Notes under the pieces: model-generated
Told to the model about the DNA's origin: nothing
Databases searched by the model: none
What the model saw: the letters and a program-made list of their open reading frames with translations, nothing else
In this document: positions 9,560-17,756 of the stretch, piece after piece
How positions within the stretch are numbered: the first letter of the stretch is position 1
Layout: every line of letters begins with the position of its first letter
Made by a program: the position numbers and the translations under genes
Source: an uncultured Fidelibacterota bacterium
Lineage (GTDB): Bacteria > Fidelibacterota > Marinisomatia > Marinisomatales > TCS55
Assembly (NCBI GenBank): GCA_913041075.1
Contig: CAJWGZ010000001.1
Location: forward strand, 1 to 39,846
Direction: 5' to 3'
DNA length: 39,846 nt

Positions 9560-9967
9560 ATGGGACGCCTTTTAGCCATTGATTACGGTACTCGCCGGGT
9601 TGGTTTAGCTCTATCCGACCCATTAAAAATGATTGCTAGTCCTTATCGAACAATCATTAATAAAGGTAACAGCAACCTGATCGTGGAGATTGAAAGGATC
9701 ATCGCTGCAGAGGATGTAGAACAGACTATTATCGGTTTACCCCTTGGCATGGCTGGGCAGATAACAGAACAAACGAAGAAGGTAGAAGAATTTGCAGATA
9801 GATTAATTGCCCGGGGGATCGCAATTGAATATGAGGACGAAAGATGGAGTTCAGTAGCGGCAAAACGATCGATGAAAGAACAAAATATTAAGAGTGGATA
9901 TAATAAGGAATTGGTAGATCAAACAGCTGCAGCAATATTTCTGCAGCAATACCTAGATCGACACTGA
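9560..9967 (+). CDS. ruvX: Putative pre-16S rRNA nuclease / Holliday junction resolvase YqgF
   Basis: A 135-residue RNase H-fold protein, the usual length for the family. The first catalytic motif is at the N-terminus (LAIDYGTRRVGLALSD, Asp8). The second acidic position lies in YEDERWSSVAA, and a C-terminal VDQTAAAIFLQQYLD carries the third acidic residue. YqgF is essential in E. coli and is implicated in maturation of the 16S rRNA 5' end; the older resolvase annotation rests on structural similarity to RuvC. The gene lies two bases before lnt and 15 bases after the HU-like gene, so it is part of the same long transcription block. Confidence 0.95.
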   Translation: MGRLLAIDYGTRRVGLALSDPLKMIASPYRTIINKGNSNLIVEIERIIAAEDVEQTIIGLPLGMAGQITEQTKKVEEFADRLIARGIAIEYEDERWSSVAAKRSMKEQNIKSGYNKELVDQTAAAIFLQQYLDRH

Positions 9968-9969
9968 TT

Positions 9970-11475
9970 ATGGATAAATTTCTTGACCTTCCAAAATGGC
10001 AGTTAGCTCTACTTTCAGGTGTGCTCATAGGGGCAGCTTATCCGCCCTCACCATTGGGTTTTTTGGCTTGGTTCGGTTTAGTTCCCCTGATCCATTTATT
10101 ATATAATGCATCCCCGGTTGAAGGTGCGAAGTGGTCCTTTTTGACAGGGGTTACCGTAAATATTATTACCATTTATTGGTTTGGTTTGAATAGTGGCGCT
10201 GGTTTATTTCCCGTATTTTTATCCTTAACCGGTGCAGTTCTTTACCTCAGTATCTTTTGGATTATTTTTGGTATGTGCACCAGTTGGTACCATCAGCGGA
10301 CCGGATATGGATTGGCAGTATTACCAATATTCTGGGTTGGTATGGAATATATACGCAGTTTTGGACCACTTGCATTTCCATGGATTAATTTGGCCCTGAC
10401 GCAAACGTTTAGTTTACCCTTGTTACAAATTGCAGATGTGACAGGATCAACAGGAATTAGTTTCTGGATAGTACTGATTAATGCAATACTTTATGCTGGT
10501 TATGGATCAAGTATTGGCCTAAAAAGTTCTTTGCAAATAGTTACCTTATTATTGGTTTTAATTTCATCTTTGGGTGTATATAGAATTTCATCAATTCGGA
10601 ATGAAACAATTGTCGATCAAATCAGCACTGCGATAGTACAGCCCAATATAGACCCAAATAAGAAGTGGGAAGCAGATTTTCGTGATAAAATTTTTGATAT
10701 TATGGATTCGCTTCATACTGCATCAATCGATCTTCAACCCGATTTAATTCTTTGGCCTGAAGCAGCCTTACCTGTTTATCTGCGCATAACATATAGCGCC
10801 CGCCGCCCAATCCTACGTAAAGTTCGTGATTCGGGTATTCCACTGCTCACCGGCACCCCTGATAGGATAAACCGTGAGAATAATGAAAGAGATTACTACA
10901 ACGGCGCGCTGTATTTTACACCTGATGGATCAATGAAAATGTATTATAAAATGCATTTAGTACCTTTCGCCGAATATATACCTTTTTCAGAAAAGTTTCC
11001 TATGTTGAAACGATTAAATTTTGGTCAAGGGAACTTTACATCAGGTCGTGATTTTACATTATTCGAAGTGGATAGCGTTCCATTTGGAAATTTAATTTGC
11101 TATGAATCAAGCATTCCAACTATTGTTAGCCAGTTTGTTCGCCATGGGGCAAAATTCTTATCGATTGAGACCAATGATTCCTGGTGTGGCCATACTTCTG
11201 GAGTTTATCAGCATTTCCAAATTGCGCGACTCCGTGCAGTGGAAAACAGGGTTGCGATTGCGCGTAGCGCCAATACAGGTATTTCAAGTCTTATTTTACC
11301 CACTGGTGAGATTGCTGAAAAAATACCTTACAACGAACAAAAAATAATTTTGGCTGAAATACCAATTCGCGATTTAGCATCATTTTACATGCGATTCGGG
11401 GAATTGTTTGCAATTATTTGTTCATTAATTTCAATCATATTATTAGGCACAGGATGGGTAAAAAACAGATCGTAA
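9970..11475 (+). CDS. lnt: Apolipoprotein N-acyltransferase
   Basis: Lnt adds the third acyl chain to the N-terminal cysteine of lipoproteins in the inner membrane, using phosphatidylethanolamine as acyl donor in E. coli. The 501 residues comprise about 200 residues of hydrophobic segments, then a periplasmic nitrilase-like domain, then a C-terminal membrane helix (LFAIICSLISIILLGTGWV). The catalytic triad is readable as Glu264 (WPEAALP), Lys327 (YKMHLVPFAEY) and Cys377 (ICYESS), close to the E. coli positions 267, 335 and 387. Presence of Lnt indicates an outer membrane with triacylated lipoproteins. It pairs functionally with lgt at 36303 and with the PE-synthesis genes psd/pssA a few genes downstream. 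The 3' end overlaps the next gene. Confidence 0.96.
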   Translation: MDKFLDLPKWQLALLSGVLIGAAYPPSPLGFLAWFGLVPLIHLLYNASPVEGAKWSFLTGVTVNIITIYWFGLNSGAGLFPVFLSLTGAVLYLSIFWIIFGMCTSWYHQRTGYGLAVLPIFWVGMEYIRSFGPLAFPWINLALTQTFSLPLLQIADVTGSTGISFWIVLINAILYAGYGSSIGLKSSLQIVTLLLVLISSLGVYRISSIRNETIVDQISTAIVQPNIDPNKKWEADFRDKIFDIMDSLHTASIDLQPDLILWPEAALPVYLRITYSARRPILRKVRDSGIPLLTGTPDRINRENNERDYYNGALYFTPDGSMKMYYKMHLVPFAEYIPFSEKFPMLKRLNFGQGNFTSGRDFTLFEVDSVPFGNLICYESSIPTIVSQFVRHGAKFLSIETNDSWCGHTSGVYQHFQIARLRAVENRVAIARSANTGISSLILPTGEIAEKIPYNEQKIILAEIPIRDLASFYMRFGELFAIICSLISIILLGTGWVKNRS

Positions 11476-12095
11476 CAGCTATAGTTCTAACACAGGTATT
11501 GTATACCCAGCAATTAGGTCCTACAGTAGATCAACAGAAGCCATTCTTTTCGCCGGTGGTGAAATCATTGGTTTTGCCTGGTTGGGGCGAATACAGCTTA
11601 GATAATCAAATTAGAGGGCGCATTTTTGTTTTGTCTGAAACCGTGCTCTTATTAGCAATCTTAGGTAGTTATTCTGTTGCGCAGAGGCAGGAAACGGAAT
11701 ATAAAGCTTATGCTGCTGAGCATGCTGGCATTGATCCCATTGGTAAAGATAGACAATTTTGGGTGGATATCGGGAATTATTCGTCCCTGTTTACGTTCAA
11801 TGAGGAGCATTTACGGTGGAGAGATTTTAATGCCCTTTATGAAGATAATGATACCTGGGCTTGGGCGTGGGATTCTAGCAATAATCGTGAAAGGTTCGAA
11901 AATACGCGCATAGCCAGTGACAGTTGGAGGCTGCGAGGCTCGTTTTTAATCGGAGGCGTTGTTTTGAATCATATTGTCTCTGCTATAGATGCATTGTACC
12001 TTTCAAAAATATCAAATATTCAAGAAACTGTAGTTTCTCCTAATTATAATCCTCATTCAGATAAAATGGAATTATCCTTAACCGTTTATTTTTGA
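11454..12095 (+). CDS. DUF5683-like membrane protein
   Basis: The preferred start is the ATG at 11454 (MGKKQIVTAIVLTQVLYTQQ), which gives a signal-peptide-like N-terminus and 213 residues; an in-frame start at 11418 adds a polar 12-residue leader. A second hydrophobic stretch is at about 61-73 (VLLLAILGSYSVA) and a third near the C-terminus (GSFLIGGVVLNHIVSAIDALYL). The pattern VLPGWGEYSLDNQIRGRIF followed much later by LNHIVSAIDA resembles DUF5683 proteins of the FCB group, whose function is unknown. The centre (about 85-140) is soluble, acidic and Trp-rich. It overlaps the end of lnt by 22 bases. Family resemblance is from memory of the motif pattern, so the domain call is moderate. Confidence 0.6.
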   Translation: MGKKQIVTAIVLTQVLYTQQLGPTVDQQKPFFSPVVKSLVLPGWGEYSLDNQIRGRIFVLSETVLLLAILGSYSVAQRQETEYKAYAAEHAGIDPIGKDRQFWVDIGNYSSLFTFNEEHLRWRDFNALYEDNDTWAWAWDSSNNRERFENTRIASDSWRLRGSFLIGGVVLNHIVSAIDALYLSKISNIQETVVSPNYNPHSDKMELSLTVYF

Positions 12096-12102
12096 TCTAA
12101 AT

Positions 12103-12831
12103 ATGCATATCCATCCTCTAGTACGGTTCATTTTTTTTCTGGCGTTTTCTTTTTCTGTTTTACTTGCAGATACACTCACTTTATGGGCTATTTATTTTGG
12201 AATATTTGTGGTTACAACTGGATTTGACCGGACAGTCATCCTTGCTGTTTTTTCCCGTATAAAACCATTTATCCTGTACTTTCCATTTATGCTGATCCTT
12301 TATTTGGCAGTGTCTGTGTTGTTTACTGATGCAACCATTTATCAAGCAATGTTTGAAGTAGGGTTTGCTTTCCTGCGCATTGTTTTAATGATCAGTATCA
12401 TGAGTCTATACTTTGAGTCGGTTGGTTCTCCGAATTTTCTACTGGCGCTCCGGTCACTTTGGTTTCAAACTGGCCTAAAATGGAACTGGATGGAGAATTT
12501 CTTTCTTTTTCTGGATATGACATTGCGTTTTTATCCATCCCTACAGCGTGATTGGATTACGGCGATCCAATCACGGGAGTCACTTGGTTTTAATCAAAAC
12601 AAAAACAAACCCTGGGGTAAAATAAAACAGGCCGCACAAGATTTACCCGTATTATTGGTTATAAATCTGCGCAAATCTCAAGATATAGCTGTGGCGATGC
12701 AATTACGCGGTTTTGGAAAATCATTGCCCAGGTGCGTTTATAATGCAACTTCCTTTACCACCGGGCATTTACTGCAATTTGCAGGAGTGGTCATCTGTTT
12801 TTATTTGATCAACTTGCATGCCCCGTTTTAA
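12103..12831 (+). CDS. ecfT: Energy-coupling factor transporter transmembrane protein EcfT (CbiQ family)
   Basis: EcfT is the membrane scaffold of ECF-type vitamin and metal importers, linking two ATPases to a substrate-binding S component. The 242-residue protein has about five hydrophobic segments. Its cytoplasmic C-terminal part carries the coupling-helix motif AVAMQLRGFG; a looser counterpart (IQSRESLGFN) lies about 50 residues earlier. It ends 14 bases inside truA. No ATPase gene (ecfA) or S component is next to it, which is unusual because EcfT cannot work without them; they may be elsewhere, as in shared-module systems. In many Firmicutes the order is ecfA1-ecfA2-ecfT-truA, so ecfT-truA may be a remnant of, or parallel to, that arrangement. 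Confidence 0.85.
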   Translation: MHIHPLVRFIFFLAFSFSVLLADTLTLWAIYFGIFVVTTGFDRTVILAVFSRIKPFILYFPFMLILYLAVSVLFTDATIYQAMFEVGFAFLRIVLMISIMSLYFESVGSPNFLLALRSLWFQTGLKWNWMENFFLFLDMTLRFYPSLQRDWITAIQSRESLGFNQNKNKPWGKIKQAAQDLPVLLVINLRKSQDIAVAMQLRGFGKSLPRCVYNATSFTTGHLLQFAGVVICFYLINLHAPF

Positions 12832-13549
12832 GTTAGTTTGCCAATATGATGGATCCAACTTTTCTGGTTGGCAATCACAAAAATCTGGTCGCACTGTTCA
12901 GGATGAATTAGAGCGCGTACTGACCCTATTAAATCATGGTGATTTAGTCCGCATCCTCGGATCAGGTCGTACAGATGCAGGAGTTCATGCCTTAGGACAA
13001 GTTGCTCATTTCAATATGGAACCTGATATGGATACTTGTGAGTTACGCGATGCATTGAATGGTAATCTTCCGGATGATTGTCGTGTAAATTTGGTTGAAG
13101 TAACTGATTTTGATTTTCATGCTCGTTTTTCCGCACAACGCAGAGATTACTTTTATAGTTGTAGGAAGGATAGATATCTACTAGATAGAAATACAGTGTG
13201 GTATACAGGTAATCTTGATTTAAGTAAATTAAATAACGCTGCTGAAATTGTGGTTGGCGAACATGATTTTCTATCCTTCTCAAAGAAGAACCTGGATATT
13301 GAAAACACAAATTGTACTATTTTTCAATCTCAGTGGCAGGAATCAAGTAAGATTGTAAATTATTATGTGTCCGCGAATCGATTTCTGCACCATATGGTGC
13401 GCTACTTAGTAGGCACAATGGTAGCAATAAGTCGTGGTAATTATACAATGAAAGAATTTAAAGAATTGCTAAATCATCCCAAACATGATGTGCAAATTTA
13501 TCGTGCCCCTGCTTATGGTTTGGTCCTGGATCATGTTAGCTATGAGTAA
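12818..13549 (+). CDS. truA: tRNA pseudouridine(38-40) synthase TruA
   Basis: TruA isomerises uridines 38, 39 and 40 in the anticodon arm of many tRNAs. The 243 residues are typical. The N-terminus has LVCQYDGSNFSGWQSQ; the catalytic aspartate is in GSGRTDAGVHALGQVAHF. The C-terminal half carries DFLSFSKK and the conserved RFLHHMVRYLVGTMV, ending with a RAPAYGLVLDHVSY segment, as usual in the family. The gene starts 14 bases before the ecfT stop and its last codons contain the start of the following protease gene, so it sits in a tightly packed operon. Confidence 0.96.
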   Translation: MPRFKLVCQYDGSNFSGWQSQKSGRTVQDELERVLTLLNHGDLVRILGSGRTDAGVHALGQVAHFNMEPDMDTCELRDALNGNLPDDCRVNLVEVTDFDFHARFSAQRRDYFYSCRKDRYLLDRNTVWYTGNLDLSKLNNAAEIVVGEHDFLSFSKKNLDIENTNCTIFQSQWQESSKIVNYYVSANRFLHHMVRYLVGTMVAISRGNYTMKEFKELLNHPKHDVQIYRAPAYGLVLDHVSYE

Positions 13550-14633
13550 CATCAGACGTAGATTTTTCATTTTTGTGCTACTATGTTGCAGTTTTCTTTC
13601 TGCAGATAAGATCAGTGATTCTCGACAGAATGCTATCACACGGGCGATTGAAAAAATTGGACCAACAGTCGCCAGTATTAATGTCATTCAGGATGTTGTT
13701 GTACCATTTGGCGGGGATCCATGGTTCAATTATTTTTTCCCAGAAATGTTTTATCGTAAACGAAAAGCCCGGAGTTCTGGTTCCGGTGTTGTAATTAGTC
13801 CCGATGGTTATGTAATTACAAATTCCCACGTAGTTGAAAATGCCAGGGAAGTATTCGTATCATTGCAAGGCGGTAAGGAATTTTCCGCGGAGATAATTGG
13901 GATAGACCATATATCTGATGTTGCACTGTTAAAATTGGATGGACGGGATTTTCCGTATGCATCTTTGGCAAATTCTGATGAACTAATTATTGGTGAATGG
14001 GTAATCGCCCTTGGTAATCCTTTGGGGTTATTTGAAATCAATAACCAGCCCACCGCTACTGTAGGGATCATTAGTGCGGTGGACATGAATTTTGGCGAAA
14101 TGGAAGGTGGCCAAGTTTATAAGGATATGATTCAGACAGACGCCGCAATCAATATGGGTAATAGTGGTGGGCCACTAGTAAATAGCGAGGGTAAAGTTAT
14201 TGGTATCAATACCTTTATTTATACTGGTTCATCCTATTCTGAAGGATCGATTGGTATTGGATTTGCCATACCAATAAATCGGGCCAAACGTATCGTTGAA
14301 GAGTTGAAAAATACCGGTCGTGTGGATCGCAGTTATAAGACAGGATTAACGGTGCAGCCATTGACGCCACGGATTGCATTATATATGGAATTGTCAATAT
14401 CAGAAGGATTAATTGTGATTGAGGTCGAGGATAATAGTACGGCAGATCGTTCGGGCATAAAAGACGGTGATATTATAACGAAAGTAAATGGTGTTAAGGT
14501 TATGACTACCAATGAATTTAGAGTCATCATCGAAGAAAGCGATTTACGTCAAGGAGATAGGATTAAAATCCAGATATATCGGAATGGGCGTTACCTAAAC
14601 AAGATCCTTGCGCTGGGCAAGGCGGGTCCATAG
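13542..14633 (+). CDS. htrA: Periplasmic HtrA/DegS-type serine protease with one PDZ domain
   Basis: A secreted or membrane-anchored quality-control protease. The preferred start is the ATG at 13542 (MSNIRRRFFIFVLLCCSFLSA), giving a clean N-terminal signal/anchor and 363 residues; an in-frame ATG at 13485 lies deep in truA. The trypsin-like domain has His96 (NSHVV), Asp126 (SDVALLKLD) and Ser208 (NMGNSGGPLVN), all intact. A single PDZ domain follows (about 265-360, GLIVIEVEDNSTADRSGIKDGDII). One PDZ domain points to a DegS-like or DegP-short form rather than two-PDZ DegP. A Phe/Pro/Tyr-rich insert (WFNYFFPEMFYRKRKA) precedes the protease core, as in other HtrA proteins. The symbol is generic. 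Confidence 0.93.
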   Translation: MSNIRRRFFIFVLLCCSFLSADKISDSRQNAITRAIEKIGPTVASINVIQDVVVPFGGDPWFNYFFPEMFYRKRKARSSGSGVVISPDGYVITNSHVVENAREVFVSLQGGKEFSAEIIGIDHISDVALLKLDGRDFPYASLANSDELIIGEWVIALGNPLGLFEINNQPTATVGIISAVDMNFGEMEGGQVYKDMIQTDAAINMGNSGGPLVNSEGKVIGINTFIYTGSSYSEGSIGIGFAIPINRAKRIVEELKNTGRVDRSYKTGLTVQPLTPRIALYMELSISEGLIVIEVEDNSTADRSGIKDGDIITKVNGVKVMTTNEFRVIIEESDLRQGDRIKIQIYRNGRYLNKILALGKAGP

Positions 14634-14636
14634 ATA

Positions 14637-15278
14637 ATGTTGGCCCCTGAGGGAAGGATCATCCTTTTTACCTTATTAATCACCACACTTACTGCAGGGA
14701 TGATTGGTTTCTACTATGATTCAGAACGCTTACTTGTTTGTTATGCTGTTTTTGGTCTATTATTTCTATTCTCTTGTAATTTTTTCCGCGATCCTGTGCG
14801 ATCAATACCAGTGGATGAATTATCGATTGTCGCTCCTGCAGACGGAAAAATCATTCGTATTGATCAAGTGAACGATAGCGAAATAGGGGAAGGTGCTAAT
14901 CGGATATCCATATTCCTTAGTGTTTTCAATGTCCATGTAAATAGAGTGCCAATAACCTGTACTGTAAAGGACGTTAAGCATATACCTGGGAAATTTTTGG
15001 CCGCATATGATCACAAGGCAAGTGACGAAAATGAAAAAACCGATATACTTTTTAGCGGGGCGAATATTACTTATCGTGTCCATCAGATAGCAGGAATTAT
15101 CGCCAGGAGAATACGTTGTTACGCAGAAAAAGACCTGAAAATGGTGAAAGGCGACCGTTTAGGATTTATTATGTTTGGTTCAAGAACAGATATTATATTC
15201 CCGGAGTCTGTTCAGATTGAAGTTGATTTGGGAGATAAAGTAAAAGGTGGAGAAACAATAATTGGGAAATTGATATGA
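14637..15278 (+). CDS. psd: Phosphatidylserine decarboxylase, short form
   Basis: The enzyme decarboxylates phosphatidylserine to phosphatidylethanolamine at the inner membrane. The 213-residue proenzyme belongs to the short bacterial form. Two hydrophobic N-terminal helices (about 8-48) are followed by the catalytic domain with CNFFRDPVR, APADGKI and the FNVHVNRVP segment containing the conserved histidines. The self-cleavage site is FGSRTD, where Ser182 should become the pyruvoyl group of the small alpha subunit. The start is the ATG four bases after the htrA stop. The pssA gene follows with an ATGA overlap, so the two steps of PE synthesis are encoded together, in reverse order of the reaction. 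Confidence 0.95.
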   Translation: MLAPEGRIILFTLLITTLTAGMIGFYYDSERLLVCYAVFGLLFLFSCNFFRDPVRSIPVDELSIVAPADGKIIRIDQVNDSEIGEGANRISIFLSVFNVHVNRVPITCTVKDVKHIPGKFLAAYDHKASDENEKTDILFSGANITYRVHQIAGIIARRIRCYAEKDLKMVKGDRLGFIMFGSRTDIIFPESVQIEVDLGDKVKGGETIIGKLI

Positions 15279-16018
15279 AAAAAGTACGGAAAAAACCTAA
15301 ACAGTTTATCCCGAGCATATTTACAGTAATGAATATGTTCCTAGGGTTTCTTGCAATTGGATTACTAATGAAAGGTGACCCAATTCGAGCGGGTTGGCTC
15401 GTGTTGTTTGCCTGTTTTTTTGATGTTTTTGATGGTAAACTGGCCAGATTATTAGGTATCCCATCCCGGTTTGGAGCGGAATTTGATTCTTTTGCGGATA
15501 CAATATCTTTCTGTACTGTTCCATCGTTGATTATTTATTCTGTGTACGTACAGGGTCTTCCGCCTATTGTAGGTGGGATATTCAGTTTTATACCATTACT
15601 CTTTGGTACAATACGATTAGCGAAGTTTAATCTCATGCAAGAAGATGACCCGAAAGCATATTTCATCGGCCTTCCCACGCCAATGAATGCTATTATGATC
15701 GTTACATTTATGATGTTTAACCACCAGCTTTGGGGGAATTTAGGAGATCCGAGAATTGCTCTTGTGATGGTTGTAGTACTTGGTTTTTTAATGATCAGTA
15801 AGATACGATTCTCAAAATTCCCCTTGCTATCATTGAAAAAGGGCCGTTCAAATACAATAAGTTTGATCGGTGTTGGTGTGGTTATTTTATCCACAGTTTT
15901 ATTTCGGGGACTAGTTTTATTTCCACTGTTTTCACTTTATATAATCTGGAGCGTTATTCAATGGATGCTTGATCATGATCGTTTTGAAGAAGAAACGGAA
16001 GTACAAACTGAATTATAA
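15275..16018 (+). CDS. pssA: CDP-diacylglycerol--serine O-phosphatidyltransferase
   Basis: This membrane enzyme joins CDP-diacylglycerol and serine to make phosphatidylserine, the substrate of Psd upstream. The complete CDP-alcohol phosphotransferase signature is visible with exact spacing: Asp53-Gly54-x2-Ala57-Arg58-x8-Gly67-x3-Asp71-x3-Asp75. About seven hydrophobic segments fill the 247 residues, which is the type II (B. subtilis-like) PssA rather than the phospholipase D-like enzyme of E. coli. The first residues are strongly basic (MKKVRKKPKQ), expected for a cytoplasmic N-terminus. It ends in an acidic tail. Start overlaps the psd stop. Confidence 0.95.
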   Translation: MKKVRKKPKQFIPSIFTVMNMFLGFLAIGLLMKGDPIRAGWLVLFACFFDVFDGKLARLLGIPSRFGAEFDSFADTISFCTVPSLIIYSVYVQGLPPIVGGIFSFIPLLFGTIRLAKFNLMQEDDPKAYFIGLPTPMNAIMIVTFMMFNHQLWGNLGDPRIALVMVVVLGFLMISKIRFSKFPLLSLKKGRSNTISLIGVGVVILSTVLFRGLVLFPLFSLYIIWSVIQWMLDHDRFEEETEVQTEL

Positions 16019-16029
16019 AGCACCAGAAC

Positions 16030-16326
16030 ATGAACGTAAATAAAGCAAGATCTATAAGTTTGATCTTTTTGGTCCTATTTTTTGGAGCAATGATGGGGAC
16101 ATTGCTTGGTGAATTATTAGGATTCTTACTGCCACCTGGCGTCGTGAAGGATTTTTTCTTAACTAGTGTTTATTTTGATCTGGCGGGGTTATTTGGCAAT
16201 GCGACTGGTGTAGTTACAATTGATCTGGTAATGTTCGTACTCAAGTTTGGTTTAGAGATCACCATTAACTTTGCCAGTATAATTGGTTTGGCGACCGCAT
16301 ATTATTTCCTCCGTTTTTACAGGTAA
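16030..16326 (+). CDS. DUF4321 family small membrane protein
   Basis: A 98-residue protein with two hydrophobic segments, about 9-33 (ISLIFLVLFFGAMMGTLLGELLGFL, high in Gly) and about 75-94, joined by a loop containing FFLTSVYFDLAGLFG. The first helix with GxxxG-like spacing (GAMMGTLLGELLG) and the F-D-L loop fit DUF4321, a family of unknown function found mainly in Firmicutes and some Gram-negative phyla. It lies between pssA (11 bases upstream) and tatA (56 bases downstream). Nothing in the sequence indicates an enzymatic role; a structural membrane role is a guess from context. A truncated larger protein is unlikely given a full two-helix unit. Confidence 0.65.
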   Translation: MNVNKARSISLIFLVLFFGAMMGTLLGELLGFLLPPGVVKDFFLTSVYFDLAGLFGNATGVVTIDLVMFVLKFGLEITINFASIIGLATAYYFLRFYR

Positions 16327-16382
16327 AGCAGGTATGAATTTATTAAATTCATCACTCGAATTGAATATATAAGGAAAAAACC

Positions 16383-16613
16383 ATGTCAGAACCAACAATT
16401 ACCATTAATTATGCTGCAGTCCCCGGTGGATGGGAATGGGTCATAATTGCTCTTGTCGTCCTTTTATTGTTTGGTGCCAAACGCATACCTGAACTTGCCC
16501 GTGGTCTTGGCCAAGGCATACGCGAATTTAAGGGTGCCGTAGATGATGCTAAGCAGGAATTGGATGATGCAGCAGAATCCATAAACTCAACCGATGAAAA
16601 ACCAGAGGGATAA
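16383..16613 (+). CDS. tatA: Sec-independent protein translocase TatA
   Basis: TatA oligomers form the pore-like element for export of folded proteins. The 76 residues show a short N-terminal membrane helix (about 17-31, WEWVIIALVVLLLFG), the FGAKRIPELARGLGQG hinge and amphipathic helix, and a charged acidic tail (DDAKQELDDAAES). The FG pair and the Pro-Glu-Leu hinge are the family hallmarks. The N-terminus is about 13 residues longer than in E. coli TatA. A ribosome binding site (AAGGAAA) precedes the ATG. No tatB or tatC is in the window, so the translocase must be completed elsewhere. TatA cannot be separated from TatE by sequence. Confidence 0.93.
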   Translation: MSEPTITINYAAVPGGWEWVIIALVVLLLFGAKRIPELARGLGQGIREFKGAVDDAKQELDDAAESINSTDEKPEG

Positions 16614-16784
16614 TTCAGCCATTTAATATTTTGTTATCTTATAAATACTGATACAAAATTGTATTGGTAATTAAGGCAGTTTGATATTGTTGTATGCAAA
16701 TGCACTGAAAGGAAACTTTCTGCTGAACTTATCGTAATGAAATTAATTGTATCATTTTGCCAAGCAAAATTCACATAGTACACC
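16614..16784 (+). promoter_or_regulatory. Leader region of the bat operon with two inverted repeats
   Basis: These 171 bases are the largest gene-free gap in the first 22 kb, so a promoter for the bat genes is likely here, but no convincing -35/-10 pair is readable. Two dyads are visible. ATACAA-AA-TTGTAT spans 16651-16664. ATTTTGC-CAA-GCAAAAT spans 16754-16770, a perfect seven-base inverted repeat ending 14 bases before the batA ATG. The second could be an operator or a weak RNA hairpin near the start. No good Shine-Dalgarno is seen before batA. Confidence 0.4.
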
Positions 16785-17756
16785 ATGATTGAATTTGTTC
16801 ATCCTTGGATCATTGCAGGATTATTATGCGTTCCGATTATTATCTGGTGGCACAAATACAAGGGTAAGTCCCTAGAAGGCTCAATGCGGATATCCTCTTC
16901 CAAGTTGTTTTCCAATCATTTTCGTAAGCGCGGTAACAAAAGATCAAAAACTGTATTTGTTCTTAAAATAATTACAATTTCGTTGATAATTGTGGGTATC
17001 GCGCGACCAAGAAGGATAGACAAGTTACAGATGACCACTGTTGACGTGGTGGATATTATTATGGTTTTGGATATAAGTAGTAGTATGCTGGCAGAAGATT
17101 TTCAACCGAATAGACTTGAAGCTGTGAAAACTGCAGCACAACAATTTATTGAAAATAGAGCTGGCGATCGAATAGGATTACTGGTTTTTGCCGGAGAAAC
17201 CTTTATTCAATGTCCTTTAACGACCGATAAAGATGTACTTGTTTCCTTATTAAATGATGTTCGCGTTGCGGAAAAAGAATATGATGGTACTGCCATAGGT
17301 ATGGCCATTGCTAATGCAACCAATCGTTTACGTTCCAGTGAAGCAAAAAGTAAAGTGATGATCCTGCTTTCTGATGGTAGTAATAATGCTGGCGAACTTG
17401 ATCCCACGACTGCAGCAGACCTGGCCAGTCAGTTTGATATTAAAGTCTATACCATCGGTGCAGCCACGGATCAATCCCTGACTTACATTCCAGGGGTTGG
17501 GCGCATGGTCAATGAAATTGATGAAGAAACGTTAAAGGCAATTGCCAAAACTACTGGTGGACGATATTTTCGCGCCCGAGATAAAGACATGTTAACGGAA
17601 ATATATCAGCAAATTAATGATATGGAGCGTACTGAAATCGAAGTGAAGAGTTATACACGATATGAAGAATTGTTTGGTTGGTTGCTGATACCTGCACTAA
17701 TGTTAGGGATGGGCACTGAAACATTAACCCGATCAATATTTAGACAGCAAACATGA
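16785..17756 (+). CDS. batA: BatA: von Willebrand factor A domain membrane protein
   Basis: BatA is the first protein of the Bacteroides aerotolerance (bat) cluster. The 323 residues have an N-terminal membrane helix (about 8-22), a second one (about 56-72, FVLKIITISLIIVGIAR), a VWA domain (about 90-270) and a C-terminal helix. The metal-ion-dependent adhesion site is intact: DxSxS as Asp96-Ser98-Ser100, the CPLTTD threonine and the LLSDGSNN aspartate. In other bacteria Bat proteins partner a MoxR-type AAA+ ATPase and a DUF58 protein; neither lies in front of batA here, where tatA is found instead. It overlaps batB by ATGA. The exact biochemical role of Bat proteins is unsettled. Confidence 0.92.
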   Translation: MIEFVHPWIIAGLLCVPIIIWWHKYKGKSLEGSMRISSSKLFSNHFRKRGNKRSKTVFVLKIITISLIIVGIARPRRIDKLQMTTVDVVDIIMVLDISSSMLAEDFQPNRLEAVKTAAQQFIENRAGDRIGLLVFAGETFIQCPLTTDKDVLVSLLNDVRVAEKEYDGTAIGMAIANATNRLRSSEAKSKVMILLSDGSNNAGELDPTTAADLASQFDIKVYTIGAATDQSLTYIPGVGRMVNEIDEETLKAIAKTTGGRYFRARDKDMLTEIYQQINDMERTEIEVKSYTRYEELFGWLLIPALMLGMGTETLTRSIFRQQT

